Shown here piece after piece: positions 1 through 8,241 of a stretch of DNA of 30,533 nucleotides. The DNA is from a virus. Where the stretch lies: positions 1 through 30,533 of the IMG/VR virus record IMGVR_UViG_3300030430_001676. One strand, given 5' to 3'. The first letter of the stretch is position 1, and every line of letters starts with the position of its first letter. The position numbers were made by a program, and so were the translations under genes. The notes beneath the pieces were generated by a model, which saw only the letters and a list, made by a program, of their open reading frames with translations, was not told where the DNA came from and did not search any database.

Positions 1-18
1 TCAGTTAGTGTAATAGTT
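1..18. repeat. Terminal direct repeat, left copy
   Basis: The 18 bases tcagttagtgtaatagtt are identical to 30516-30533. They lie inside the capsid gene, whose frame is continuous when the copies are merged. This is the signature of a circular assembly with a short overlap at the cut, not of a biological terminal repeat, which would normally be longer and intergenic. Confidence 0.95.
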
Positions 19-236
19 GAAGTTGGGTCAAAATCACAACTTGCATCTTTTACAATGTCATTAGTTGAAACCTTTTTTATTACTTCTTTCAAAGCAATAT
101 TTGGCTTGATTGTAATAAGTTCCTCTCCCAAAGTCTTACCTGAAAGCAAAGCTGCACTAATATACTGCCCAGCAAATTCCCCAGCATAAGATGTGGTCAA
201 AGAAGTTGTTGTACTTAAATCTACTTTTCTTTTCAT
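1..236 (-). CDS. Major capsid protein, N-terminal part (gene continues across the circular junction to 30533-29807)
   Basis: The frame opens with ATG at 236-234, five nt after the scaffold stop codon, and runs off the window after 78 codons plus two bases. Bases 1-18 are identical to 30516-30533. Joining there completes a GAA codon and continues in frame with Arg-Ile-Leu-Gln-Pro-Glu-Glu into the 233-residue piece that ends at 29807, giving 314 residues in all. The N-terminus (start MKRKVDLSTTTSLTTSYAGE) reads as a capsid N-arm followed by a region rich in Ile, Val and Lys. The gene order scaffold, capsid, decoration protein, tail tube supports the assignment. The function rests on position after protease and scaffold and on the sequence character of the C-terminal part. 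I recognise no catalytic motif. Confidence 0.85.
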   Translation of the reverse strand, partial: MKRKVDLSTTTSLTTSYAGEFAGQYISAALLSGKTLGEELITIKPNIALKEVIKKVSTNDIVKDASCDFDPTSTITLT

Positions 237-240
237 CTTA

Positions 241-819
241 TTATAAATTATTAATTCTTCTTAGAACTCTGTCATAAGTAGTTTCATTTCTTTTTCTTTC
301 TAACAGGGTTCTTTCCTTTTTCACTTCATTTTCAGGAGAATGAGTAACCTTTTGAGGTGGTTCTTGAACAGCAGACATTTTTTCTTCTTTTTTAGTGTCC
401 ATTGCTTTTACCATCTCTTTGACTTCCTCAACTAATTTCTTTACTTCTTCAAGCTCAGTCTTAGTTGCGTATCGCATTTCTTCTTTATCCTCCTCTAAGT
501 TCTGTTCTTGAACATCATCTTGAGGTTCTTCTTTTAATTCCTCAGAGGCTTCTTCTTTTTCTTCTTCCTTTGCACCTACTGAGTCTATAACTCCTTCTTC
601 TTTAATCATTAAAATTTCACCATCTTCAAGGGTATACTCTCCTACAGGCATTGGTACTTTTTCATCTTCTGTTACAATGAACACCTCATTACCTTCACTA
701 AAGTTTTCTGCCTCTATTACAGTTCCATTTTCTAAAGTAGCTTGAGCTAATTTTACTTCCTCTTGGAGTTCTACTCCAACAAGGTCTTTTACTTTGTTTA
801 TAATATCAAGTGCTTTCAT
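241..819 (-). CDS. Capsid scaffolding protein
   Basis: This is a 192-residue protein dominated by charged residues. A Glu-rich stretch (about residues 83-115, many EEE and KEE runs) is followed by a predicted coiled coil (about 117-145: ELEEVKKLVEEVKEMVKAMD) and a basic C-terminus (ERKRN, RVLRRINN). The basic C-terminal helix is the usual capsid-binding end of scaffold proteins. The N-terminal 70 residues look like a compact beta domain (NGTVIEAENF...EGNEVFIVTEDE). The gene ends five nt before the capsid start and follows the protease by two small genes, the classic protease-scaffold-capsid order. It would act inside the procapsid and be removed by the protease. A copy of the shared A/T start motif lies three nt upstream of its ATG. 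The call is by composition and position, not by a recognised family. Confidence 0.75.
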   Translation of the reverse strand: MKALDIINKVKDLVGVELQEEVKLAQATLENGTVIEAENFSEGNEVFIVTEDEKVPMPVGEYTLEDGEILMIKEEGVIDSVGAKEEEKEEASEELKEEPQDDVQEQNLEEDKEEMRYATKTELEEVKKLVEEVKEMVKAMDTKKEEKMSAVQEPPQKVTHSPENEVKKERTLLERKRNETTYDRVLRRINNL

Positions 820-832
820 ACATATATAATAA
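820..832 (-). promoter_or_regulatory. Start-proximal TTATTATATA motif, copy before the scaffold gene
   Basis: On the minus strand TTATTATATA (832-823) is followed by TGT and then ATG (819). The same 10-mer or a one-base variant, at the same 3-nt spacing, precedes the ATGs at 3090, 12522 and 28702, all late structural genes. It could be a -10-like late promoter giving a leaderless mRNA, or an A/T-rich ribosome-loading leader. Which of the two it is cannot be told from sequence. Confidence 0.5.
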
Positions 833-847
833 ATAATTAATTTTTTG

Positions 848-1273
848 TTAGATTTTTATAATTGCTTTAGCATCATCAAACCTTTGTCTTGCTATATTAA
901 TTGTATCTTCAACATCTGCTACATCCTTCACTATTGTTGTATCAACAAGTTCTTTTGGTTGGATACCTAATTCTTTTGCTGCTGCTGCTATTTTATCTGC
1001 TGCTTTTTGTAAACGCTGTATATCTTCTTCAACATCTTCTGCAAAATCTTTTGCTCTAAAATACGCATCTTCTAATTTTGCTTGATAGGGTATAAATTGG
1101 TTTAATAAATTAACAAATTCTTGGACAACTTTATTATATGTATTTCTTGATTGTTTTACAAAACTTGCTGCTTTTTTAAAATCTTCTACTGCACCTAAAT
1201 GAACCTTTTGAGTTGCTAAGTCTACTTTTTCTTTTGGTAGTTTATTTATTATCTTTTGTACTGAGGGTTTCAT
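848..1273 (-). CDS. Coiled-coil structural-region protein, function unknown
   Basis: The protein has 141 residues and is almost entirely helical by composition. Heptad-like segments run from about residue 25 to 100 (FKKAASFVKQ..., EEDIQRLQKAADKIAAAAKE) and again near the C-terminus (VEDTINIARQRFDDAKAIIK). There are no Cys residues, membrane segments or catalytic motifs. It lies between the Cys-rich mini-protein and the scaffold in the capsid-morphogenesis block, so a virion or assembly role is likely. Candidates are an accessory scaffold, an internal head protein or a connector helper. The leader (1274-1321) is very A/T-rich and holds a TTATATATAA run about 14 nt before the ATG. I do not recognise the family with confidence. 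Confidence 0.7.
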   Translation of the reverse strand: MKPSVQKIINKLPKEKVDLATQKVHLGAVEDFKKAASFVKQSRNTYNKVVQEFVNLLNQFIPYQAKLEDAYFRAKDFAEDVEEDIQRLQKAADKIAAAAKELGIQPKELVDTTIVKDVADVEDTINIARQRFDDAKAIIKI

Positions 1274-1321
1274 ACTTTAAGCTTTTATATATAATTAAAT
1301 TATTAAGAGTTTGTTATATTT

Positions 1322-1501
1322 TTAACCTGTCCTACTTACTCCATTTATGGTAGCTACTGAGCCACCAGTTAAAGCACCAATACCCTGAGCCTCTAAGCTG
1401 CCATCACAGCACTTTGTTGCATAAGTACCATCTGGACATAAACATGGTCTACTGTCTCCTATTGGACTTGTTCTGCTTGGTGTTTTTTTATATTTTTTCA
1501 T
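1322..1501 (-). CDS. Small Cys-rich conserved-type protein (59 aa)
   Basis: The ATG overlaps the protease stop codon as ATGA (1501-1498), a translational-coupling arrangement. The 59-residue product begins with a basic stretch (MKKYKKTPSR). It then has a compact Cys motif, RPCLCPDGTYATKCCDGS, with four Cys residues at 20, 22, 31 and 32, followed by a Gly/Ala-rich tail (EAQGIGALTGGSVA). The CxC...CC spacing suggests a zinc knuckle or a disulphide-stabilised turn. From memory, similar mini-proteins occur next to head genes of other flavobacterial phages. Its role is unknown. The tight coupling to the protease suggests stoichiometric co-expression with head-assembly proteins. Confidence 0.75.
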   Translation of the reverse strand: MKKYKKTPSRTSPIGDSRPCLCPDGTYATKCCDGSLEAQGIGALTGGSVATINGVSRTG

Positions 1502-3090
1502 TTCTTGTTAGATTTAGGGTGTTTAGCAGGTAACAAATCAAAGTCTCCTGTATATTTAGGATTTTGTGGTCTACCATTTCTAATTAAATACAAGTAAGCA
1601 TTTACTCTTGCTTGTGCCCAAGCAGTTGGAGATTTGATTCTTGGACTATGAGAAGTGTTAAATGCACCAAGTCCTCTTTGGAATACTGCTTTAAGTTGTC
1701 CTACTGTAGTACCATAGCCTAACTTTTTTTTGTATCTTTTGTTAAAGTCATCTGCTTTTTTCTGTAAGGCTGCTAAATCTTTTTGAGATACCTTTGCACC
1801 TCTTGAAGTAGAAGCATCTCCTTTTGCTGTGCCTTTACCTTTTGGATTTGGGTTTGGTGTACCAGACCTGGGTGCTTTTGGACTCTTTCTAATACCTCCT
1901 CTTGGACCTATTTCAGCAAGTTCTTCTGCTGACATCTTTACACACTTATGTTTTTTGTAGTCTTTTTTATATCCCTTTGGACATTTATATCTCATATTTA
2001 CACTATGCTGCTCACAGGGCATATACCACTTCTTGCCTTCTAACTCATGGACATGAAAACCTTGACAGCCTAAGTCTTTGGATATTTCTATTGCTTTGGC
2101 AACAGAGCTATAAGCAAGTCTGTCATCAATAATAGCAAAAGTATCATCAACTACTTGAGTTTCTAACTGCTGTAAATCTTCATAGCCTAATGACTTGAGT
2201 TTGGAGTTTACATATCTTTTCATAGAAAGACCTCCCCAAGCTAAGTAAGCTATAGTACCACAAGCAGATTTGTCTTTCTCATCATAGTAAACCTCAGCTC
2301 TTTCAAGGTATGACCTAACTCTTACTAAAACTTGTTCTGATAGTTTTGCTTTTTTGCTTATTTGTCTTGCTCTTACTTTTCCTACCTGAGTCATACATTT
2401 GTTGCCCACCTCTTTGTTGTACTCAATAGCCTTTTTAGCATTGTTAACAGCAGAGTCAGGATAGTCATTATAGCTTACAAGAGCTACTCTTTTAGCAGAT
2501 AACAATTCTCTAAGTTCTTCTACTAATAGCTCATCTTCATATTCAGCAAGTTCACTTTTTAGTCCTCTGTCTTGAGGTGAATCTAACTTATCAGCAAAGT
2601 AGCCTTCTATAGAAAATCCTTTTACCTTTTTTGTTTTTACAAAGTTCTCCCAAACTTCATCATCTAAAACTTTCATAGCAACCATCCATGTTCCCTCAGG
2701 CATATCTAAACCATAGTTTTTTGATTTGTCATTCTCTCCTTCTACTATCCAGCTCTCAACTACAGACATTCCTTTCAGTTTAAGTTGGTGTTCTAAGGTT
2801 GCATTGTTTTGATTGCCTCTTATAAAAAACAACTCACTTGCTTTTTTAACTGTACTTTTCGAGAAGTATATATAATATTCTCTGTCTCCTGACTTTCTAA
2901 AAATAGGTTTGTTGGGAATAAGAGCAGGTCCAAGAAGAATCTTTTTCTCTTTGTCTACTTCTGCAAATTCTATTTTTTGTTTACTAAGAGCAACAAAATC
3001 AGCATCTATTGCTGGTTTGTCTACTATTGAAATAGCCTCTATTCCAAGAGACTCATCATTCTCATCTATAAAAAGTTCTATGATATCCAT
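1498..3090 (-). CDS. XkdF-type prohead protease with C-terminal accessory domains
   Basis: The protein has 530 residues. Residues 1-170 match the XkdF-like serine protease family: VDKPAID near 24-30, LGPALIPNKPI at 53-63, TLEHQ with candidate catalytic His101, and KVKGFSIEGYF with candidate nucleophile Ser160. It would cleave scaffold and capsid arms during head maturation. The rest is a mosaic. Residues about 205-300 hold the YPDSAVNNAKKAIEY...AWGG module often attached to phage proteases. Residues 340-385 hold a Cys/His motif (GFHVHE..WYMPCEQH, then KCPKGY...KCVK). A Pro/Gly/Ser-rich linker (405-430) leads to a DUF5824-like end (about 440-530: VFQRGLGAFNTSHSP...WAQARVNAYL). The tail modules may be structural proteins released by self-cleavage. 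Residue roles are inferred from family recall. Confidence 0.85.
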   Translation of the reverse strand: MDIIELFIDENDESLGIEAISIVDKPAIDADFVALSKQKIEFAEVDKEKKILLGPALIPNKPIFRKSGDREYYIYFSKSTVKKASELFFIRGNQNNATLEHQLKLKGMSVVESWIVEGENDKSKNYGLDMPEGTWMVAMKVLDDEVWENFVKTKKVKGFSIEGYFADKLDSPQDRGLKSELAEYEDELLVEELRELLSAKRVALVSYNDYPDSAVNNAKKAIEYNKEVGNKCMTQVGKVRARQISKKAKLSEQVLVRVRSYLERAEVYYDEKDKSACGTIAYLAWGGLSMKRYVNSKLKSLGYEDLQQLETQVVDDTFAIIDDRLAYSSVAKAIEISKDLGCQGFHVHELEGKKWYMPCEQHSVNMRYKCPKGYKKDYKKHKCVKMSAEELAEIGPRGGIRKSPKAPRSGTPNPNPKGKGTAKGDASTSRGAKVSQKDLAALQKKADDFNKRYKKKLGYGTTVGQLKAVFQRGLGAFNTSHSPRIKSPTAWAQARVNAYLYLIRNGRPQNPKYTGDFDLLPAKHPKSNKK

Positions 3091-3103
3091 ATTTATATAA
3101 TAT
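3091..3103 (-). promoter_or_regulatory. Start-proximal A/T motif, copy before the protease gene
   Basis: The minus strand reads ATATTATATA (3103-3094), then AAT, then ATG (3090). This is a one-base variant of TTATTATATA at exactly the spacing seen at 819, 12522 and 28702. It sits in the only short gap (3091-3121) between the tape measure and protease genes, at the start of the head-gene block. Confidence 0.45.
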
Positions 3104-3121
3104 TAATTGTATGCTTTTGTT

Positions 3122-4735
3122 TTAAATTGCTGCCTCATCCTCTATGGACCTGTCAAGTGCTTGTTGAGAAGATACATCTGTACTTGTTACAAAAGCCTTT
3201 ATAGGTCTGTCTTGTTGTGCTCCTATTGTTTCTGCCAATTGATTTTCAGGTGCTGCTCCTACAACATTAAATGCAGGAGGAGGAGTAGGTGCAGATGACA
3301 TACCACCACCTCCACCTGATGCTGAGGGAGTAGATGAGCTTACTACACTTTTTGCTGCACCTGCTGCTGACTTAACTGCTGATAATATTCCTGCTGCTTG
3401 AGCTGCAAAAGCAATAAGTAAAGGAATATTTTGGGGAAATCCTACTTTAGCAGTTTCAGCAGCACCTTGAGCAGTTGCTACTCCACTTTCTGAGGACTTC
3501 ATTGTTATTCTTGCAAGTGTTGCTTTGGCTGCTGCTATTTGTTCTTGTATAATTCTTTTTTGTTGAGCTATAAATAAAACTTTCTCCATTTTGTCCTGCA
3601 TACCTATAGAGGCTGCTATACCTAAAAGTTTTTCTTCTCTTTTCTTTTTTTGTTCTTCTTCAAGCTCTATTTGTTTTTCTGCATTTTCTATAGCTAACTC
3701 TCCTGCCTCTCTTTCAAGAGATATTCTGTTTATTAACTGCTCACTTCTAAATCCTTCTATCTGTGCAAGTATACCTTCTTTTTCTGCTTTTGCATCTAAC
3801 AGAGCAATTTGGTTTTCATCATTTGCATTTTTATCAAACTGAGCTTGAGCTGCATCTATAACAGCTTGAGCATTTGCTAACATTAATCTTTCTTGCTCAT
3901 TAAGAACTTCTCCAAGTTTCTCATTTGCAGCTATCCTTTCTGCTATTGTTAGAGTTTCATCATCTCTTATCTGTCTGAGCTTTTCTGCTTCTCTGTCTTT
4001 CTGTTCTAAAATAATTCTGTTTTGTGCTATACCTACCTCTGCTGCTCTGTTGAGTTCTACTGTACTTTTTGCAGCTTGTACTGTACTCTTAGCATAGTCA
4101 GTAATACCTTTTACTACAGCAGGAGCTGCCTCTGCTATTTTGTCAAAGGAATCATCTACTCCTGTAACTACATCTACAAGCTCTTTCCCTGCATTTTTAG
4201 CTGATTCTGCTGCACCAGCAAAGTCTCCTTTAAATACTTTTATAACCGCATCTCCTAAAAATCCTAAAGCATCTAAAGCAGACCTAACTCTTTCAACAAC
4301 ATTATTTACTATTGCAGCACCAAAGTTTTTAAGTGAAGTAACAGGGTCCTCAAATAAACCTTTAAAATAGTCTATAACTGTACCTACATTTCTATTTAAG
4401 AAATTAAAGAAATCATTAAAAGCTAAACTAAGTGCTTCAAAAGTTGTGTTAAAAAAATTAGTTACTTTTTGGTTTTCTTGAAATACCTCAGCTAATTTTG
4501 TAAAAGCAGCAATAGCCAAACCTATACCAGCACCTTTTAGTGCAGTTCCAAGAGCTTTAAAACCTCTACCTGTTTTTTTTACAGCTCCCTCTAAACCTTT
4601 AAACCCTTTAGTAGCTTTAGTGTTTGTAGTTGCTACCTCAGCGTTAAACTTTTCTACTCCTTGTGCTAAGTCATCAACAGCTTTTGTAGCTGCACCTGTT
4701 TTTATGTCTATTTCAGCATTAATTACTTTTGCCAT
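3122..4735 (-). CDS. Tail tape measure protein
   Basis: The product has 537 residues and is Ala/Lys/Glu-rich. The N-terminus (MAKVINAEIDIKTGAATKAV) is typical of tape measure proteins. A glycine-rich hydrophobic helix follows (about 61-85: GTALKGAGIGLAIAAFTKLA). A long coiled-coil section runs from about 225 to 395 (ERIAANEKLGEVLNEQERLM, EIENAEKQIELEEEQKKKRE-like). A second hydrophobic segment lies near 430-460 (IPLLIAFAAQAAGILSAVKS), followed by a Gly/Pro/Ser-rich tail. It sets tail length and is extruded during DNA injection. By the usual rule of about 0.15 nm per residue, the tail would be near 80 nm if the whole protein spans the tube. It follows the baseplate-type genes, which is the reverse of the common order. 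Confidence 0.85.
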   Translation of the reverse strand: MAKVINAEIDIKTGAATKAVDDLAQGVEKFNAEVATTNTKATKGFKGLEGAVKKTGRGFKALGTALKGAGIGLAIAAFTKLAEVFQENQKVTNFFNTTFEALSLAFNDFFNFLNRNVGTVIDYFKGLFEDPVTSLKNFGAAIVNNVVERVRSALDALGFLGDAVIKVFKGDFAGAAESAKNAGKELVDVVTGVDDSFDKIAEAAPAVVKGITDYAKSTVQAAKSTVELNRAAEVGIAQNRIILEQKDREAEKLRQIRDDETLTIAERIAANEKLGEVLNEQERLMLANAQAVIDAAQAQFDKNANDENQIALLDAKAEKEGILAQIEGFRSEQLINRISLEREAGELAIENAEKQIELEEEQKKKREEKLLGIAASIGMQDKMEKVLFIAQQKRIIQEQIAAAKATLARITMKSSESGVATAQGAAETAKVGFPQNIPLLIAFAAQAAGILSAVKSAAGAAKSVVSSSTPSASGGGGGMSSAPTPPPAFNVVGAAPENQLAETIGAQQDRPIKAFVTSTDVSSQQALDRSIEDEAAI

Positions 4736-4872
4736 AACTGTATCTTAAATTGTTGGTAAGCCTCTACAAGACTATTTGGAAACTTATACTTACCCAAAGC
4801 AATATCTGTATACTTCCCACCTGTCTTAGCTTCTTTGGCTATCTCTAATAAATTAATAATATTTTCTATCAT
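4723..4872 (-). CDS. Small protein (49 aa) upstream of the tape measure
   Basis: This is a minus-strand frame with ATG at 4872 and TAA at 4725-4723. It starts four nt after the 1121-residue tail gene stops and overlaps the tape measure start by 13 nt. The product (start MIENIINLLEIAKEAKTGGK, end EAYQQFKIQLWQK) is helical at both ends with a central GKYTDIALGKY segment and has no Cys. It fills the whole gap between two solid genes with no alternative frame. The position suggests a small tail or tape-measure-associated protein, but no family is recognised. Its shortness keeps confidence moderate. Confidence 0.65.
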   Translation of the reverse strand: MIENIINLLEIAKEAKTGGKYTDIALGKYKFPNSLVEAYQQFKIQLWQK

Positions 4873-4875
4873 CTG

Positions 4876-7800
4876 TTAATAATATAATCTTCTGTTAGTT
4901 ACAATTCCGTTTACTACTTCTGCTGATACACCTGTACTTCTTGAGAAATTGCCATCTAAATCAAACCCATAATAAGCATAGAATCCATCAGCAGCTAAAG
5001 CAATTCCAGATGCTGCCTCTGTATTTTTTACTACAGATTTAGAATATAAACTAAATCCTTCTGCTCTTAAAGGGAATATGTATTGACTGCTGTTTGTTCT
5101 ATTAGAAAAACCTACCTCAGGAGCTGAATTTCTACCTAACCTTGCATGAATTTCTGCTGTAGTTCTTGATGTAGCATTATAAGCATTTCTTCTTGATGGT
5201 AAAATGTGTAAAGCATTTACACCAAATTTAGTGTTTGATAAAAATGCAACAAATCCACTATTAGTTCTATTAGTTCCAACTTGTGTAAAAGTACCTGATG
5301 ACCCTGCAATAACAACAGGAACAGTCTTAGAAAAGAATCTTGCACCCTCTCCAGAAAGGTTTTGTAAGTCTACTACTGTACCATCTGAATGAGTAATCCT
5401 TATATCTACAACTTCTGTTGTTGCATCTTTAGTGTACTCTCTTACATCTGTTGTTGCTGTCAAAGTTATGGTTTGAGATGTATGACCTACAAATGTTGGA
5501 CTCAAAAAGTCTCCTGTATCAAAAGCTATGTCTGTGTTTGTTCTTCCATAGAATCTATAATACACAAATGTATTTGACAGACTTGGTATTCCATGCTGTA
5601 CCTCTTTACCTGCTGTAAATTTATCTACATCTGCTGGTAAAAATTGTATATGAGTTACATTTGATGCAGATTTTAAGTCCTCTATAGCTGTGCTGCTTGT
5701 AAATTGTTCCACATCATTTCTTGCATTTGTAGAATAAAAGAATCCATACTCTGCAATCTGCGATAAGTCTCCTATAGTTCCAAGAGTTGTTACTTTGAAT
5801 TTCATATAAACTACAGAAGATGTAGCACTTGTAGGTGTTTGAAAACTTAGCACAGGAGGTACTACCTCAAGCTCCTCATTTTGTATTTTAACTACAGGTG
5901 TGTTTTTAGGTTTTTCTGTTTGTGGCAGAACCTCATTAGCACTAATAATTGACTTGCCATCAAAATTACAGTCTGCATCTGCTTTAATAAGTCCATTGTC
6001 TGCTCTTATGTTTGTTCTGTCTGCTGTAAGTTCACAAATAGTCCTACCTGACTCATCTATCTCAACTTCATTAGTTAAAAATCTTGATGGTATAGTTCCT
6101 GAAATTTCTTTGTGTGTATTTATAAGTTCTAAATCACTAACTAAAGTCTCAAAATTTGTAGTTATTTTATTGATTTTATATTTTCTGTTAAATATAATTA
6201 TTATATCTGCAAGACTTAGGTTTAAAAGTGTACCATAATTTAAATGAGCTTTTACTTTTGTAAGCCTTCTGTTTACATCAAATACTTCTTCTATGTATGA
6301 TTTGTAATACTTCTCAAAAAGAGTTTCAGTAAAAGGTACAAATGCAAATTCATTAATCTCAGAATTAAAATTTATATTATCAGAAGTGTTGATTTTTTTT
6401 ACATTGAAAAGTAAAGTTTTTTCTTTCTCTAAGTTTATTGAATTACTTGGTACAAAATAACTTGACTTAGAGCTTACATTACCCTCTATATCTATTACAC
6501 TTAAATTAGTACCAGAAGATAGCACAGGATAGAAAAGTAGAGGTTTACCTATTGTTGGTTGTTGCTTTTCATCTACTGACCATCCCCATTGTATTTTGGT
6601 TTGATTTGTTGGAGAGCTTACAGAACTATTTCCATCTATTAGCCTCTCAAACTTATGGTGCTCAAAAGGTATTTTTATTTCATACACACTACCATCTAAA
6701 ACATTATCAGGAGGACTTGGGTGCTGAGTTGCATCATAGTCTAAACATCCCCACTTTCTATAGAATTGCCTCTCATGGTTTTTTGCAAAAAAACTATCTC
6801 TACCTTCATACTCAAAATTAATCTGTCTGTAAGGCATTACAGTATCAATCATTGAGCTTGTCTTATCAAGGTCTTTTGTTATGTCATAAGTTGTAGTGCT
6901 GTTTGCATAAAAGTCATCAAGGGTTTGTATTTTAACTGTTTTATCATTTTGCACACTTGCAGTCAGATTAAACATATTGAAAATAGCTCTGAGAAAGTCT
7001 ATAACTTTTATATCTGGTATGTATCTCTCTAAATCTAAAGTTGTATCAGTACCAATACTTGCACTCATTGTAAAATCCCTGGAGGGAGAGGTAGTGTTAA
7101 AAATTGTTTTTCTTGTAAATTCTACTCTTGCATTTAAAGTAAAAGTACCTGCACTATTAGACTTTATTCCAAAAGAATATATACCCTTTGGTAAAACAAG
7201 AGCTGTTTCTATTCCTGTTTGTGTTCCTGTAAGTTCGCTATATTCTTTAAATATTTCTCCATCTTTATATAGGTATATTGTGTAAACTTGACTACCTGAG
7301 GGTATCACCTCAAAACTCATTCTCCTTTGCCTTGTTTTTTCTTTTCTTCCTGCATTTCTTGAGGGTGATTCAAAACTATTTGTATCACTATCTACATTTA
7401 CAACAGTTGTAAGACCATGAACATGAGCATAATTAGTAAAAGATTCTATTTTTTCTTGGTCCTCAAATAATGCACCTGCTTTATTGTGCATCCACATATA
7501 CAATCCACATAGGTTTGGGTTAGTGTCATAAAAAAAGTCTGTAGAAAATTTATAACCTTGAGGTGTAAAATATTGTTTTTCTATAGCTCTTATAATAGCA
7601 TAAACATTAAGAGCTGGTTTTAATTGTGTAAGCTCAAGTCCATGATTCCCTCCTGAATGATATACATTTGCTTGAGTTGCTGTATTTGCAGTAGACTGAG
7701 AAGAATCATAAATAAGCCTCTGTGTGTGTGTTATTATTGGGAATAAAAGAGCCTCTTTAAATATTTCACCATCTGAGGTAATGTCTACAGCAGTAGATAG

Positions 7801-8241
7801 TGCATTTTTTATATTAGTGCTATTATAATCAAAAGTAAAGTTTCTTAAAAGCAAAAGAGAGGCTATTGATGTTTCTCCTACAAGGTCTTTTAAGTTTACT
7901 GTATTACCAAAGAATACTATTCTGTATGTGTGAGGTTTGTTATTTTTAAGAGTTGAGCCTTTTAGTTTTACCTTACCATTTTTAAAAAGCTGATGATTTA
8001 GATAAAGGACAGCATCTATCTTTTGTCTTGCATCTAATCCATCAACAATATCTTGGTTGTAGAAATGCTGAAAAACTCTATTGTTATTTTTGGAGGCAGG
8101 TATAGAAAACTGTCTTGTAAACTCAGTAAATATCTTTGATATATCTCTAACATCCTGTATGCTCTGAGTAAGAGTAATACTTTCATCTTCAAACAATTCT
8201 ACTTGCTGACCATTTACATAAAGCTGTAAAGATACTTTCAT
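4876..8241 (-). CDS. Large tail tip / baseplate hub-like protein
   Basis: At 1121 residues this is the largest protein in the genome. The N-terminal part (about 1-130: LYVNGQQVELFEDESITLTQ, DISKIFTEFTRQFSIPASKN) resembles N-terminal regions of flavophage tail proteins that pack against the tail tube. A central part (about 250-700) alternates beta-rich segments with a conserved-looking DFLRAIFNMFNLTASV. The C-terminal third (from about 790) contains fibronectin-like and Thr/Ser-rich beta segments (VEIDESGRTICELTADRTNI; VVYMKFKVTTLGTIGDLSQI) and ends in GIVTNRRLYY. Start and stop are 1 nt and 4 nt from the neighbouring genes. The likely role is a baseplate hub or distal tail protein that contacts the receptor or holds fibres. 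Assignment is by size, position and composition. Confidence 0.7.
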   Translation of the reverse strand: MKVSLQLYVNGQQVELFEDESITLTQSIQDVRDISKIFTEFTRQFSIPASKNNNRVFQHFYNQDIVDGLDARQKIDAVLYLNHQLFKNGKVKLKGSTLKNNKPHTYRIVFFGNTVNLKDLVGETSIASLLLLRNFTFDYNSTNIKNALSTAVDITSDGEIFKEALLFPIITHTQRLIYDSSQSTANTATQANVYHSGGNHGLELTQLKPALNVYAIIRAIEKQYFTPQGYKFSTDFFYDTNPNLCGLYMWMHNKAGALFEDQEKIESFTNYAHVHGLTTVVNVDSDTNSFESPSRNAGRKEKTRQRRMSFEVIPSGSQVYTIYLYKDGEIFKEYSELTGTQTGIETALVLPKGIYSFGIKSNSAGTFTLNARVEFTRKTIFNTTSPSRDFTMSASIGTDTTLDLERYIPDIKVIDFLRAIFNMFNLTASVQNDKTVKIQTLDDFYANSTTTYDITKDLDKTSSMIDTVMPYRQINFEYEGRDSFFAKNHERQFYRKWGCLDYDATQHPSPPDNVLDGSVYEIKIPFEHHKFERLIDGNSSVSSPTNQTKIQWGWSVDEKQQPTIGKPLLFYPVLSSGTNLSVIDIEGNVSSKSSYFVPSNSINLEKEKTLLFNVKKINTSDNINFNSEINEFAFVPFTETLFEKYYKSYIEEVFDVNRRLTKVKAHLNYGTLLNLSLADIIIIFNRKYKINKITTNFETLVSDLELINTHKEISGTIPSRFLTNEVEIDESGRTICELTADRTNIRADNGLIKADADCNFDGKSIISANEVLPQTEKPKNTPVVKIQNEELEVVPPVLSFQTPTSATSSVVYMKFKVTTLGTIGDLSQIAEYGFFYSTNARNDVEQFTSSTAIEDLKSASNVTHIQFLPADVDKFTAGKEVQHGIPSLSNTFVYYRFYGRTNTDIAFDTGDFLSPTFVGHTSQTITLTATTDVREYTKDATTEVVDIRITHSDGTVVDLQNLSGEGARFFSKTVPVVIAGSSGTFTQVGTNRTNSGFVAFLSNTKFGVNALHILPSRRNAYNATSRTTAEIHARLGRNSAPEVGFSNRTNSSQYIFPLRAEGFSLYSKSVVKNTEAASGIALAADGFYAYYGFDLDGNFSRSTGVSAEVVNGIVTNRRLYY

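Noticed and set aside
5900-6238. Plus-strand open frames longer than 60 codons (for example here, at 14180-14482 and at 25353-25715)
   Set aside because: All lie opposite solid minus-strand genes, have low-complexity or gene-antisense composition, and have no recognisable motif. The genome is otherwise entirely minus strand.
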